Of a DNA stretch of 64,000 nucleotides, positions 1-9,221 are shown piece by piece. Made by a program: the position numbers and the translations under genes. Under the pieces are notes generated by a model. That model was not told where the DNA came from and ran no database searches. It worked only from the letters and a program-made list of their open reading frames with translations. Numbering within the stretch: the first letter of the stretch is position 1; each line of letters begins with the position of its first letter. This stretch comes from Wenzhouxiangella sp. AB-CW3 (GTDB taxonomy: Bacteria; Pseudomonadota; Gammaproteobacteria; Xanthomonadales; Wenzhouxiangellaceae): assembly GCF_014725735.1 (NCBI RefSeq), contig NZ_CP061368.1:2061225-2125224 (forward strand), written 5' to 3'.

Positions 1-336
1 GGCAATCGCCTGCGTGCGCGAGCGCTTTTCCTTCCAGACCTGTAGCTGACGCTCGTAGTCATGGCGTGCGGCCTGGACCTGGTTTTCCTGCTGATCCACG
101 GCCTGCTTGAGCCGATCCAGAAATGTGGCGTAGTTCTTCAACCAGGACGCCTTGACTTCCCCCTGGCGTGCCTGATCGAGCTCGCGATGGTAATTGGCCA
201 GGTACTCGCGCAGATCGGCCAGCCGAGTCTCCTGGGCATCGAGTCGCTGTTGCAATGCCGCCAGCTGGCTTGAGGCCTCGTTCTGTTCGTTCTCGGCATG
301 CCCGGCCACACGGTTCAGTCGCTCGGATCTTGTCAC
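1..336 (-). CDS. fliJ: Flagellar export protein FliJ (C-terminus beyond window)
   Basis: The visible 112 residues are highly charged and Gln/Glu/Arg-rich with heptad-like spacing, as expected for the antiparallel coiled coil of FliJ. FliJ is the soluble stalk of the flagellar export ATPase, lies in the centre of the FliI hexamer and helps escort export chaperones. The start is a GTG at 336: an AGGGG ribosome site lies about 9 bases upstream, and the nearby ATG codons run into a stop. The gene follows fliI by 68 bases on the same strand, the usual fliI-fliJ order. Full-length FliJ is about 147 residues, so roughly a quarter is missing at the window edge. Identity rests on composition and position more than on a sequence motif. 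Confidence 0.75.
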   Translation of the reverse strand, partial: MTRSERLNRVAGHAENEQNEASSQLAALQQRLDAQETRLADLREYLANYHRELDQARQGEVKASWLKNYATFLDRLKQAVDQQENQVQAARHDYERQLQVWKEKRSRTQAIA

Positions 337-404
337 CTTGTCATCCCCTTTTCAGTCATCTGTCGAAATCTCGGCAATCCGCGTCTGCCCTACATACAAG
401 CAAG

Positions 405-1772
405 TCATGTGCCAGACTGTCCGGACTCGGCCTCGGATCCCAATAATGCCTCCAGCTGCTCGAAGCTGTTGGCCAGCGGCACCGCCTCTTCACGCGTCTG
501 ACGCAGGAAATCCAGCAGTTTCGGACGATAAGCGACGGCCTCGTCAATGCGTGGATCATTGCCCTGGCGATAGGCACCCACGGCAATAAGGTCTTCGTTC
601 TGACGATAAGTGGCATGAATTTGCCGGAACCGGCGAACTTTTGCCTGGTGTGATTCGGAGGTGATATCCATCATCGATCGGCTGATCGAGGCTTCGACAT
701 CAATGGCCGGATACACCCCGGACTCGGCCATCTGGCGCGACAGCACGATATGGCCATCCAGAATGGCACGCGAGGCGTCGGCAATCGGATCGGCACTGTC
801 ATCGCCTTCGACCAGTACGGTGTAAAAGGCGGTAATCGAGCCGCCCCCCCGAACACTGTTGCCCGCACGCTCGACCAGTGTCGGCAAGCTGGTGAACACC
901 GAAGGTGGATAGCCCTTGGTTGCCGGTGGTTCGCCCACGGCCAGGGCCACTTCACGCTTGGCCTGGGCGAACCGGGTCAGCGAATCCATCAGCAGCAGCA
1001 CCTTCAAGCCCTGATCGCGGAAGTGCTCGGCAATGGCCGTGGCCAGCCAGGCGCCGCGCATGCGCATCAGGGGAGCACGATCGGCCGGACTGGCCACAAC
1101 CACCGCCCGCCGCATCCCTTCCTTGCCCAGCGTGGATTCGACGAAGTCGGCCACTTCACGTCCACGTTCCCCGATCAGGCCAACCACGATCACGTCGGCC
1201 TCGGTAAAACGCGTCATCATGCCCAGCAGGGTGGACTTACCCACACCGGAACCGGCAAACAGGCCAAGACGCTGCCCCCGGCCCACGGTGAACAGGCTGT
1301 TGATGGCGCGAACCCCCACATCCAGTGGCTCACGGATCGGGGTTCGCTCCAGCGGATTGATGGTGTCACCCTGCAGACGGGTGCGAGATTCGGCGCGTAG
1401 CGGTCCGCGTCCGTCCAGCGGCTCGCCGGCGCCGTCGATGACCCGTCCCAGCAAGGCCCTGCCCGCCGGTGCATCCAGCACGCCGCCGCCGGGCATGACC
1501 CTGGCGTTCGGCGACAGCCCTCGTATTTCCTCGGTTGGCATCAGGTAGACGCTGTCTTCGGCAAAGCCCACGACCTCGGCTTCGATCCGCCGGTCGTGCT
1601 GATCAACCACCCAGCAGCGCTCGCCCAGGGCCGCTTCCACGCCGACCGCCTCCAGCGTCAGCCCGACGACCCGGCGTAGCCGACCATACGCTTTTACACT
1701 GCCTCCGGCGGCCGCAAGCGACCGTCGCTGTCTGAGACTGTCGGCCCAGCGTTTTGCTCTTGCCGAACTCAT
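405..1772 (-). CDS. fliI: Flagellar export ATPase FliI
   Basis: 455 residues, the usual FliI length. It resembles the beta subunit of F1-ATPase: a short N-terminal beta-barrel region, a Walker A loop GSGVGKST near residue 175, the ERGREV motif characteristic of type III export ATPases, and a Walker B strand ending in [11 protein letters not shown]. It energises unfolding and delivery of flagellar substrates to the FlhA/FlhB gate together with FliH and FliJ at the cytoplasmic face of the basal body. Its ATG overlaps the fliH stop by four bases (ATGA), which points to translational coupling. Nothing is missing or unusual in the sequence. Confidence 0.97.
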   Translation of the reverse strand: MSSARAKRWADSLRQRRSLAAAGGSVKAYGRLRRVVGLTLEAVGVEAALGERCWVVDQHDRRIEAEVVGFAEDSVYLMPTEEIRGLSPNARVMPGGGVLDAPAGRALLGRVIDGAGEPLDGRGPLRAESRTRLQGDTINPLERTPIREPLDVGVRAINSLFTVGRGQRLGLFAGSGVGKSTLLGMMTRFTEADVIVVGLIGERGREVADFVESTLGKEGMRRAVVVASPADRAPLMRMRGAWLATAIAEHFRDQGLKVLLLMDSLTRFAQAKREVALAVGEPPATKGYPPSVFTSLPTLVERAGNSVRGGGSITAFYTVLVEGDDSADPIADASRAILDGHIVLSRQMAESGVYPAIDVEASISRSMMDITSESHQAKVRRFRQIHATYRQNEDLIAVGAYRQGNDPRIDEAVAYRPKLLDFLRQTREEAVPLANSFEQLEALLGSEAESGQSGT

Positions 1773-2437
1773 TGATCGTCCTCGTCGCCGGCATCACCGC
1801 CTCGCGCCCGGTCGCTACCCAGCACACGCGTGGCGATCTCGGCAATACGCGATTCCAGCGTGGCATCGACTCTGGCACTGTTCGAGCTGACCCGGCAACT
1901 GCCACGCTCAAGCACCGGGTCCTCGCGGATATCCCAGGCGATCTCGCCTTCGGGATTGGCGAGCACCTCTCGAACCAGCCGGGCATCGTCGGGGTGCAGG
2001 TGTACACGAACTTCGCGACTGTTGGAAGGCAGTGCTTCCAGCGCCTCGCGTACCGCGGCAATGACATGCTCGGGCTCGGTGCGCAGCTCGCGTCGAATGA
2101 CCTGGCGAGCAATGGCCAGGGCCAGGGAGGCGAGCTCCTCCTCGACCGCCTGATCAACCTCGTCCAGCGGCCGGGCCATGGACTTTGCGATGCGCGTCAG
2201 CTTCTGGGCTTCGGCACGCACTGCCTTCTCGCCTGCCTTGCGACCGTCGGCTTCGCCGCGCGCCCAGGCTTCTTCCCAGGCCCGCTTCTGCAGCTCCTCG
2301 AGCTCACGGGCACTGTGAATGTAGGAGGGTCGCTCCTTCCGGCCCGCCGCGCGCGACTCCGGGCTGCCGGCTGCAACCGATGGCGCCTGCCAACGCTCGA
2401 CCTCGCCCAGGTCTTCGCGCTCAAGCAGATCAGACAT
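1769..2437 (-). CDS. fliH: Flagellar assembly protein FliH (FliI negative regulator)
   Basis: 222 residues. The N-terminal third is variable and charged. The middle has long Glu/Ala/Arg-rich helices with small-residue spacing ([20 protein letters not shown]), as in the FliH/HrpE/YscL stator family. The C-terminal half has the family pattern [15 protein letters not shown] followed by [11 protein letters not shown]. FliH dimers hold FliI in check and tether it to the C-ring protein FliN. It overlaps fliG by 8 bases and fliI by 4, so all three are read from one transcript starting at the sigma-54 promoter ahead of fliE. Confidence 0.93.
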   Translation of the reverse strand: MSDLLEREDLGEVERWQAPSVAAGSPESRAAGRKERPSYIHSARELEELQKRAWEEAWARGEADGRKAGEKAVRAEAQKLTRIAKSMARPLDEVDQAVEEELASLALAIARQVIRRELRTEPEHVIAAVREALEALPSNSREVRVHLHPDDARLVREVLANPEGEIAWDIREDPVLERGSCRVSSNSARVDATLESRIAEIATRVLGSDRARGGDAGDEDDQ

Positions 2438-3443
2438 ATTCCTCTCCCTTGCCGCCGAGCTGAATCTCGCCCTGGTCGGCCAGCCGTCGTGCCGTGGTCA
2501 GAATTTCCTTCTGCGCGGCCTCCACATCGGAGATGCGAACCGGACCCTTGGCTTCCAGGTCCTCCTCGAGCATTTCCGCGGCGCGGCGCGACATGTTGCC
2601 GAAAATCTTTTCCTTGATCTCGTTGTCCGCGCCCTTCAACGCCACCACCAGGGTGTCGGACTGCACATCGCGCAACAGGGACTGAATGCCTCGATCGTCG
2701 ATCTCCTTGAGATTGTCGAACACGAACATCTGTTCCTGGATCTGGTCGCCCAGCGCCTGGTCGCTCTCGCGCACCGCCTCCATCACTTCTTCTTCGGTAC
2801 TGCCCTCGACCAGGTTGAGAATCTCGGCGGCCGAACGGATGCCGCCTACACTGGACGACTTCAGGTTCTCGTTGCCGGCAAACTGCTTTTCCATGACCTG
2901 GTCAAGTTCATTGAAAGCCGATGGCGGAATGCCATCGAGTGTTGCAATTCTCATGATCACGTCGGGACGGACCTGGTCGGGCAGCGCGCTCAGCACCTCG
3001 GCGGCATGATCGCTTTCCAGGTAGGCCAGTACGATGGCAATGATCTGCGGGTGCTCCTGGCGAATCATCTCGGCGACGCTGCGTGGATCCATCCACTTCA
3101 ACGCCTCCAGTCCCTTGCTCTTCTGGCCCAGCAGAACCCGGTCGATCAGACTTGAGGCCTTTTCGCCCAGGGCCTGGGTCAGCACCCGGCGGACGTACTC
3201 GTCGGCACCCACACCCAACGATGTTTCCTCGTCCACGGTGGTCACAAAGTGCTCCAGAACATCGGTGGCCTCGTCGCGCGACACCGATTTCATGGTCGCC
3301 ATGGAAGTGCCGATCTTCTGAACCTCCTTGGCGCCGATGTGCCGGAGCACTTCGGAAGCTTCGTTCTCGCCTAGCGACATCAACAGAATTGCCGCTCGCT
3401 CGGTCCCTGAAATTTTCTGGGCGAAGGTCTTCTGATCAACCAT
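2430..3443 (-). CDS. fliG: Flagellar motor switch protein FliG
   Basis: 337 residues, standard length. The N-terminal domain (GTERAAILLMSLGENEASEVLRHI) binds FliF. The middle domain carries the EHPQ motif in QEHPQIIAIVLAYL that contacts FliM. The C-terminal domain has the armadillo helices and the charged torque helix (FDNLKEIDDRGIQSLLRDV) that interacts with the stator MotA. It forms the rotor ring on the cytoplasmic side of the MS ring. Both neighbours overlap it by 8 bases (fliF upstream, fliH downstream), consistent with strict stoichiometric co-translation. Confidence 0.97.
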   Translation of the reverse strand: MVDQKTFAQKISGTERAAILLMSLGENEASEVLRHIGAKEVQKIGTSMATMKSVSRDEATDVLEHFVTTVDEETSLGVGADEYVRRVLTQALGEKASSLIDRVLLGQKSKGLEALKWMDPRSVAEMIRQEHPQIIAIVLAYLESDHAAEVLSALPDQVRPDVIMRIATLDGIPPSAFNELDQVMEKQFAGNENLKSSSVGGIRSAAEILNLVEGSTEEEVMEAVRESDQALGDQIQEQMFVFDNLKEIDDRGIQSLLRDVQSDTLVVALKGADNEIKEKIFGNMSRRAAEMLEEDLEAKGPVRISDVEAAQKEILTTARRLADQGEIQLGGKGEEYV

Positions 3444-5061
3444 CTTCGTTCACCCACTGCTTGACGACCTGTGCCACCCGCTTGGGGTCCTGGTTGACCG
3501 CCGAGCGCGCCTGATTGATGCGTTCCTCGTAGCGTTGTTTGGGGTCCATGGGCGCCTGCTCCCGCTCGCGCAGCCGATCATCCTCGTCGGGCAACATGGC
3601 CGTACCGCCCGCTCCGGCGGGCAACGCCTGTTGCTGCGTGGCGGGCGCAGTAAACAGCAACTGGCGGAACAGCGGCCGCACGACCAGCAGGATCAGCAAC
3701 AGGACCACGAACACCGAGGCGACGATGCGCAGGATGCCCAGAACATCAAGCCGTTCGAGCAGCGTGAAATCATCAGTCGTGCCGGCATCGTCCATCTCGA
3801 CCTCGCGGAAGGGACGGTTGACGACGCTGACACTGTCGCCACGATCGACATCAAAACCAACGGCCTCACGCACCAGTCCGGTCAGGTGCTCGATTTCATC
3901 CTCGCTGTAGGGAACAGGCCGCATCACGCCCTCCTCGTCTGCCTCTCGCGGCTGATCGACAACGACAGCCACCGACAGGCGGCGGACACTACCAATTGGA
4001 GTCTGACTATGGCGTATGGTTCGACCGATTTCGAAGTTTCGGGTCGAGCGCCGCGACATCGGCACCTCGGGGTTGTTCTCATCGGCTTCGTCATTCTCGG
4101 CAACATCGGCATCGGCCTGGTTGCTGAGCGCGCCGGGAATGCCGCGCACCCATTCACGTCCGCCCGGCTCTTCGCTGATCTGCTCGCTGCGTATCACCTG
4201 CCCTTCCGGGTCGAACAGTTCCTCGGTTTCCTCGCGCACGGTAAAATCGATGTCTGCCGTCACCTGGGCCCGAACGCGTCCTAAACCGACAATTGGCGTC
4301 AACAGATCTTCGACCCGACGCGCCAGACGCTCTTCCACCTGCTGTGCCCGCTGGTAGGCCTCATCGCCAGTGCGACTGCCACCGCCGGCAGAATCCGCGG
4401 ACAGCAACGTTCCGTGCTGGTCTATGATCGAAACCTGGGCACGTTCCATGTCAGGCACGGATGAAGCGACCAGGTTCATGATCGCCTCGACCTGGGCACC
4501 TTCCAGACGACGCCCGGAATGCAGATTGAGCAGCACCGAAGCACTGGCGGGCCGGCGATCGCGAACGAACACACTCTCGCGCGGCACGGCCAGGTGCACC
4601 CGCGCGGCGCGCACCGCGCTGATCGACGCAATAGTGCGCTGTATTTCGACCTCCAGGGCACGCTGGTAGCGGGCATTCTCCATGAACTGGCTGCTGGTCA
4701 GCCCTCTCTCCTCGCCCAGCATCTCGAACCCGGTGCCTGCGGCACTGGGCAGTCCTTCCGATGCCAGCGCCAGTCTTGCGTCATGAAGGTGATTGTCCGG
4801 CACCCGCACGACACCGCTGCCGGCCTCGTAGCTGTTCGGAATGCCGGCCGCATCCAGGGTCTGGACAATCTCCACGGCATCGCGATCAGACAGGTTGCTG
4901 TGCAGGATGCTTTCGGTATCGCCCCAGGACCAAAGCACCATGCTGACCCCCGCGGCCACTGCGGCTGCAATGCCCACCAGCACGAGCAACTGCCTGAGCC
5001 CGGGGACCTGGTCGATCACCGCCAGCCGGGAGTTCACTGTCATCACGTCCTGTGCTGCCAT
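3436..5061 (-). CDS. fliF: Flagellar MS-ring protein FliF
   Basis: 541 residues. One transmembrane helix lies near residues 24-47 (LLVLVGIAAAVAAGVSMVLW) and a second near 445-470 (ILRIVASVFVVLLLILLVV). The large periplasmic ring-building region between them contains the YscJ/FliF motif VRVPDNHLHDARLALASEGLP and PRESVFVRD. The cytoplasmic tail (RYEERINQARSAVNQDPKRV) is the FliG-binding segment. FliF is the first structure assembled in the inner membrane and houses the export gate. The start at 5061 was taken because the protein begins there with a typical hydrophilic leader; an in-frame ATG 18 bases downstream is an alternative. Confidence 0.96.
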   Translation of the reverse strand: MAAQDVMTVNSRLAVIDQVPGLRQLLVLVGIAAAVAAGVSMVLWSWGDTESILHSNLSDRDAVEIVQTLDAAGIPNSYEAGSGVVRVPDNHLHDARLALASEGLPSAAGTGFEMLGEERGLTSSQFMENARYQRALEVEIQRTIASISAVRAARVHLAVPRESVFVRDRRPASASVLLNLHSGRRLEGAQVEAIMNLVASSVPDMERAQVSIIDQHGTLLSADSAGGGSRTGDEAYQRAQQVEERLARRVEDLLTPIVGLGRVRAQVTADIDFTVREETEELFDPEGQVIRSEQISEEPGGREWVRGIPGALSNQADADVAENDEADENNPEVPMSRRSTRNFEIGRTIRHSQTPIGSVRRLSVAVVVDQPREADEEGVMRPVPYSEDEIEHLTGLVREAVGFDVDRGDSVSVVNRPFREVEMDDAGTTDDFTLLERLDVLGILRIVASVFVVLLLILLVVRPLFRQLLFTAPATQQQALPAGAGGTAMLPDEDDRLREREQAPMDPKQRYEERINQARSAVNQDPKRVAQVVKQWVNEDG

Positions 5062-5113
5062 GGTCCTGATTACCTGTTCATTCGCGGTTCGACCTCACCA
5101 ATCGCAATGGCGA

Positions 5114-5431
5114 TCAGATCGGCATGTTCTGGATTTCCTTGTAAGCCTCGACCAGCTTGTTTCTTACTTCGGTCATGGCTTCGAACGAGACTCGTGCCTT
5201 CTGCATGGCGATCATGACCTCGGTCAGATCGGCATTCGGGTCACCCTGCTCGAAGGCTGAACTGAGCTCGGCGGCCTGCTGCTGATTGTTGTTGACCTGC
5301 TCGATCGACTGGCTCAGCAATTCGGAAAACTGGGTTCCGGCAGTCCCCTGCGTCGACTCCGGCTGACCGGTCGCGTCGCTCTGCAGCGCCCGCATCTGGG
5401 ACAGCACCTGCTGAATGGACATTTCGCTCAT
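5114..5431 (-). CDS. fliE: Flagellar hook-basal body adaptor FliE
   Basis: 105 residues, the normal FliE size. The C-terminal half has the family pattern DPNADLTEVMIAMQKARVSFEAMTEVRNKLVEAY. FliE connects the MS ring to the proximal rod and is the first substrate of the flagellar exporter. It has a strong AGGAGG ribosome site 12 bases before its ATG. It is the first gene of the fliEFGHIJ operon, whose probable sigma-54 promoter lies about 60 bases upstream inside the end of fleR. Confidence 0.95.
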   Translation of the reverse strand: MSEMSIQQVLSQMRALQSDATGQPESTQGTAGTQFSELLSQSIEQVNNNQQQAAELSSAFEQGDPNADLTEVMIAMQKARVSFEAMTEVRNKLVEAYKEIQNMPI

Positions 5432-5473
5432 CGCTTCCTTTCCTCCTCGGGGCGTCGAGCCGCCACCACGCTC

Positions 5474-6841
5474 TTACCGGCCAGACGCTGCAAATTGCGG
5501 GCCAGCCTTGCCGGGAATGTTCAGACCGGCATCGCGCATGCGCGAAAGCTTGTATCGAAGCGTTCGCGGGCTGATCCCCAGTCGCCTGGCCGTTCGCCCG
5601 CGATGCCCGCCCTCGGCCTGCAGTGCAGCCAGAATCACATCGCTTTCGCGATCCTCGACGGCTTCGTGAAGATTCTCGGTCGCGGGACGCGGGCTGTTCG
5701 CAGCCGTGGCGCTGCCGGGGACCGTTTCGAAGTAAAGCTCCGCAGGCCCGATCTCACTGCTCTCGCCAGCAAGCACCAGGGCGCGCTGGATGACATTGTC
5801 GAGCTCGCGAACATTGCCCGGCCAGTGGTGCTCCAGCAACCGCTGGAGCGCCTCGGTGGTCAGTGAGGGCCGTGCTGCCCTGCCGCGCCAGTGTCGCAGC
5901 AGCGAACGCCGGGCCAGCGGCTCGATATCGCCGGGACGCTCGGATAGTGGGGGCAGGTTCAGCGGGAAAACATTGAGTCGGTAGAACAGATCTTCCCGGA
6001 AACGCCCCGCTGCGACTTCGGCCGGCAGATCACGGTTGGTGGTGGCAATGACACGCACATCGAGCCCGATGGTGCGGTTGCCACCCAGCCGCTCGATCTC
6101 GCGCTCCTGCAGAACCCGCAGCAGCTTGGCCTGCAGCGACAGGTCCATCTCGGAAATCTCATCGAGCAGCAGCGTGCCGCCATCGGCATGCTCGAACTTG
6201 CCGATGCGAGCCTGGGTCGCACCCGTAAACGCGCCCTTTTCATGGCCGAACAGTTCGGCCTCAAGCATATGTTCGGGAATCGCGGCACAGTTCACGGCCA
6301 CGAACGGCTGTCCGGCCCGATCGCTCTCGGCATGGATAAATCGGGCATAGGCTTCCTTGCCGCTGCCGCTGGGCCCGCTGAGCAGCACGCTGATATCTGC
6401 ATGCGCCACCCGGGTCGCCAGCCCCAGCAATTCCCGGCTGCGTGGATCCTCGGCCACCAGACCTTCGGATTCGACCGCCGGAGCGTCGAAACGGCGGACC
6501 ATGTCCAGGAGCTCTGCGGACGAGACGGGCTTGACCAGGTAGTCAATCGCCCCCTCACGAATGGCCTGCACCGCCTGGGGAACACTGCCGAATGCGGTCA
6601 TGAGCACCACGGGGATGCCCGGATGGCGCAGCTTGATACGGGTGACCAGTTCCAGGCCGTCCCAGGGCTGCATCTGGATGTCCGATACCACAAGGGAAAC
6701 CGCTGTGTGCTCCAGCAGTTCAAGCGCTTTCGGACCATCGGCCGCCACGCTGACATTGATATCGTCCAGCTCCAGCGTTTCGCGCAAGGCCTCGCGCAAG
6801 TCGGCATCGTCCTCGACGATCAGCACATGAAATTCGGTCAT
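5474..6841 (-). CDS. fleR: Sigma-54-dependent response regulator FleR
   Basis: 455 residues in three parts. A receiver domain has the acidic pair ED-D at 10-12, phosphorylation site Asp54 and conserved Lys near 104. A sigma-54 AAA+ domain has a Walker A of the form GPSGSGKE and the GAFTGA loop that touches RpoN. The third part is a C-terminal Fis-type helix-turn-helix (GHRGRTARRLGISPRTLRYKLSRM). In Pseudomonas FleR drives the middle class of flagellar genes (rod, hook, export) with RpoN after phosphorylation by FleS. The gene overlaps fleS by four bases (ATGA). Confidence 0.93.
   Translation of the reverse strand: MTEFHVLIVEDDADLREALRETLELDDINVSVAADGPKALELLEHTAVSLVVSDIQMQPWDGLELVTRIKLRHPGIPVVLMTAFGSVPQAVQAIREGAIDYLVKPVSSAELLDMVRRFDAPAVESEGLVAEDPRSRELLGLATRVAHADISVLLSGPSGSGKEAYARFIHAESDRAGQPFVAVNCAAIPEHMLEAELFGHEKGAFTGATQARIGKFEHADGGTLLLDEISEMDLSLQAKLLRVLQEREIERLGGNRTIGLDVRVIATTNRDLPAEVAAGRFREDLFYRLNVFPLNLPPLSERPGDIEPLARRSLLRHWRGRAARPSLTTEALQRLLEHHWPGNVRELDNVIQRALVLAGESSEIGPAELYFETVPGSATAANSPRPATENLHEAVEDRESDVILAALQAEGGHRGRTARRLGISPRTLRYKLSRMRDAGLNIPGKAGPQFAASGR
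5489..5504 (-). promoter_or_regulatory. Sigma-54 (-24/-12) promoter of fliEFGHIJ
   Basis: On the minus strand the sequence reads TGGCCC-GCAAT-TTGCA, against the consensus TGGCAC-N5-TTGCA. The GG and GC doublets have the required 10-base spacing. It lies within the last codons of fleR and would start transcription near 5477, about 45 bases ahead of the fliE ATG. A class II, RpoN/FleQ- or FleR-dependent promoter is expected here from Pseudomonas. Confidence 0.75.
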
Positions 6842-7998
6842 GCCATCTCTCCTGGCAGCCTGGCTGCCCCTTCCCGACCGGCCGCCGTGACGTGCAGCGG
6901 CAGGCTGAGTGAAAACAGCGCACCTTTGGGTGCATGTCGCAGCAGTTCGAGCTGGCCGCGATGCGCCTCGGCCACCGACCGGGCGACTGCCAGGCCCAGC
7001 CCGGTTCCGTCACTGCGACCGGAATGAAACGGCTCGAACACCCGATCGGCCTCGCCAGCGGCAATGCCTGGACCATCGTCTTCAACCCGGATATCCACCC
7101 ACCCGTTGTGGCTGCGGGACACCTCGAGTCGAACCGTGGCCGCTTCGTCCGCTTGCCAGGCATTCTCGATCAGGTTGCACAGAGCGCCAGTCAGCGCCCG
7201 GCGATCGCCGCGCACCACCAGCCCGGGGAGGACGGCACCCGTACGAAGACGCCGGCCCTGCCGGAAGGCCGGTTCCAGCGTCTGACGCACACTGTCGATC
7301 AAACCGGCCACATCGACGTTCTCTGCGACAGCACATCCGCCGCGCACAAATCCCAGCATGTCGCGAGTCATCTGCTCGAGATCACGCAAGCGGGCCATCA
7401 GGCGCTGCCCGAATCGCCGACGCTGGTCGGTATCCAGCGACCGTTCGGTCAGGTGATCGGCATAGAGCACTGCCGAAGACAGCGGTGTGCGGACCTGGTG
7501 GGCCAGGCGGGCGGCCATTTCGCCCATGGCCGCCAGGCGTCGGTGACGGTCCAGTTCCGCCTGCAGACGACGCGCTTGACTGACATCGGTCAGAAGGAAG
7601 ATCGTTTCGGACTGTCCTTCAAGCTCGCGGCGAGAAAGCGTCAACTCGAGATCGCCGATAGACACGTCACGGCCGTCATCCGAAATCTGGCCGGCGGCTG
7701 CTTCCAGCGCCGCATTCCAGTCATTGCCGTTGAGGTCATCGCCCAGCCATTGGCGCGCCGTGGCATTGCAGTCATTGACCAGGCCATCGCCATCAACCAC
7801 CACCACCCCGCCGGGCAAAGAATCAATCAAGGCACCCAGACGATCAGCAAGCTGTGCCTTTTCCTGGCGCGAACGGGCCAGTTCTCCGGCCAGGTCGGCC
7901 GCCCGCTTTTCAAGGTCACGATAGGCCGACGACAGCTGCTCGGAAAGCCGGTTGAAGGCACCAAAGGCTTCTTCAAGTTGTTCATGAGATCGCTGCAT
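6838..7998 (-). CDS. fleS: Sensor histidine kinase FleS
   Basis: 386 residues, soluble, no membrane segment. A coiled-coil N-terminus (1-60) is followed by a PAS domain (about 60-140), then the phosphoacceptor H-box GEMAARLAHQVRTPLS with His167. The ATPase domain shows N box NLIENAWQA, DDGPGIA and GTGLGLAVARSVAEAHRGQ. This matches FleS, the cytoplasmic kinase of FleR. The ATG at 7998 was chosen because AGGTGG lies 10 bases before it; the reading frame could extend 48 bases further only by using a TTG with no ribosome site. The gene follows a -24/-12 promoter, so the pair appears to be under RpoN/FleQ control. Confidence 0.9.
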   Translation of the reverse strand: MQRSHEQLEEAFGAFNRLSEQLSSAYRDLEKRAADLAGELARSRQEKAQLADRLGALIDSLPGGVVVVDGDGLVNDCNATARQWLGDDLNGNDWNAALEAAAGQISDDGRDVSIGDLELTLSRRELEGQSETIFLLTDVSQARRLQAELDRHRRLAAMGEMAARLAHQVRTPLSSAVLYADHLTERSLDTDQRRRFGQRLMARLRDLEQMTRDMLGFVRGGCAVAENVDVAGLIDSVRQTLEPAFRQGRRLRTGAVLPGLVVRGDRRALTGALCNLIENAWQADEAATVRLEVSRSHNGWVDIRVEDDGPGIAAGEADRVFEPFHSGRSDGTGLGLAVARSVAEAHRGQLELLRHAPKGALFSLSLPLHVTAAGREGAARLPGEMA

Positions 7999-8041
7999 CG
8001 TCAACCGGCCACCTGGCCTGATGGGTGTCATCAGAATAAGA

Positions 8042-8057
8042 GGCAAAATTCGTTCCA
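8042..8057 (-). promoter_or_regulatory. Sigma-54 promoter of fleSR
   Basis: The minus strand reads TGGAAC-GAATT-TTGCC with GG and GC exactly 10 bases apart, one mismatch in each half of the consensus. It is 44 bases upstream of the fleS ATG in the short gap after fleQ. This agrees with fleSR being a FleQ/RpoN target in Pseudomonas. Confidence 0.7.
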
Positions 8058-8074
8058 GCCCGATGAGGTCCGCG

Positions 8075-9196
8075 TCAGTATTCCGTCGCGCTCAGGCCGT
8101 GCTTTTTCATCTTTTCCACCAGAGTGGTGCGCCTGAGACCCAGCAACTCGGCGGCATGAGCCACCGTGCCCCCGGTTTCCTCCAGCGCCTGGCGAATCAG
8201 ATCGGTCTCGACGTTGCTCAGGTAGGATTTCAGATCCACGCCCTCATCCGGCAGTTCGGGCAAGGCACGCTCTTCGAAGGGCAGATCCGGCGACGCGGTC
8301 GCGACACGACGACCCAGCGCATCCTCGTCGGTTGGCAGCTCCTGGCGATAGCGTGGCGGCAGGTCGCGGGCCTGGACACTGCGTCCGGCCCGCAAAATGG
8401 TCATGCGCTCGACCAGGTTCAGCAGTTCGCGGACATTGCCCGGCCAGGCATGCGTACTGAGCGCGGCCAGGGCCCCTTCCGAGAAGCGAGTCTCGCCCAT
8501 GCCGCGGCGACACAAGGCAGCCCGAAAATGCTCGACCAGCGGCGGCACATCCTCGGGCCGTTCGCGCAGCGGAGGCACCTGAATCGGAAAGACGTTGAGC
8601 CGGTAGTACAGATCTTCACGAAACTCTCCACGCTCGATGCGCGTCTCGATATCCCGATGTGTTGCGGCAATGACCCGCACGTTGCAGCGCAGGGTTTCAG
8701 TACCGCCGACGCGTTCAAACGAACGTTCCTGCAACACGCGCAACAACTTGACCTGCATCGCCACCGGCATGTCGCCAATCTCGTCCAGGAACAGGGTGCC
8801 GCCCTCGGCCAGTTCAAAACGTCCGCGACGCCGCGCCAACGCACCGGTAAAGGCGCCTTTCTCGTGACCGAACAGTTCGCTTTCCAGCAGCTCGGAGGGA
8901 ATCGCACCACAATTGACCGGCACGAACGGCCGATCGGCGCGATCGGACATGTCATGAATGGCCCGGGCCACCAGCTCCTTGCCCGTGCCGGATTCACCCA
9001 GCACCAGTACATTGCTGTCGAACTCCGCCACCTGCCGGATCAGCGCACGCACTTCGCCGATGGCCTCCGACTCGCCGATCAGGCCGGTCAGGTCGGAACT
9101 GGCTGGTGGTTCGGTCATGAAACCGTCCACGCTGGCTGATTTCGAATCAACCGGTATTTCGATGGCTGCATCCATGGTTCGATCTCCAGTACTCAT
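8075..9196 (-). CDS. fleQ: Flagellar master activator FleQ, short form without N-terminal domain
   Basis: 373 residues. Only about 37 unstructured residues precede the AAA+ domain ([16 protein letters not shown]), whose Walker A is GESGTGKE at 67-74. GAFTGA, the Walker B strand [12 protein letters not shown] and a long match to FleQ follow. The C-terminal segment ([20 protein letters not shown], then [19 protein letters not shown]) is the FleQ-type DNA-binding domain. Pseudomonas FleQ is about 490 residues and has an extra receiver-like N-terminal domain that is absent here; rpoN ends 25 bases upstream, so no room exists for it. The start at 9196 has a GGGAGG site; upstream codons overlap rpoN and do not look coded. 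Confidence 0.88.
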   Translation of the reverse strand: MSTGDRTMDAAIEIPVDSKSASVDGFMTEPPASSDLTGLIGESEAIGEVRALIRQVAEFDSNVLVLGESGTGKELVARAIHDMSDRADRPFVPVNCGAIPSELLESELFGHEKGAFTGALARRRGRFELAEGGTLFLDEIGDMPVAMQVKLLRVLQERSFERVGGTETLRCNVRVIAATHRDIETRIERGEFREDLYYRLNVFPIQVPPLRERPEDVPPLVEHFRAALCRRGMGETRFSEGALAALSTHAWPGNVRELLNLVERMTILRAGRSVQARDLPPRYRQELPTDEDALGRRVATASPDLPFEERALPELPDEGVDLKSYLSNVETDLIRQALEETGGTVAHAAELLGLRRTTLVEKMKKHGLSATEY

Positions 9197-9221
9197 TGCT
9201 ATGCTTCCCTCCCAGCCGGAA

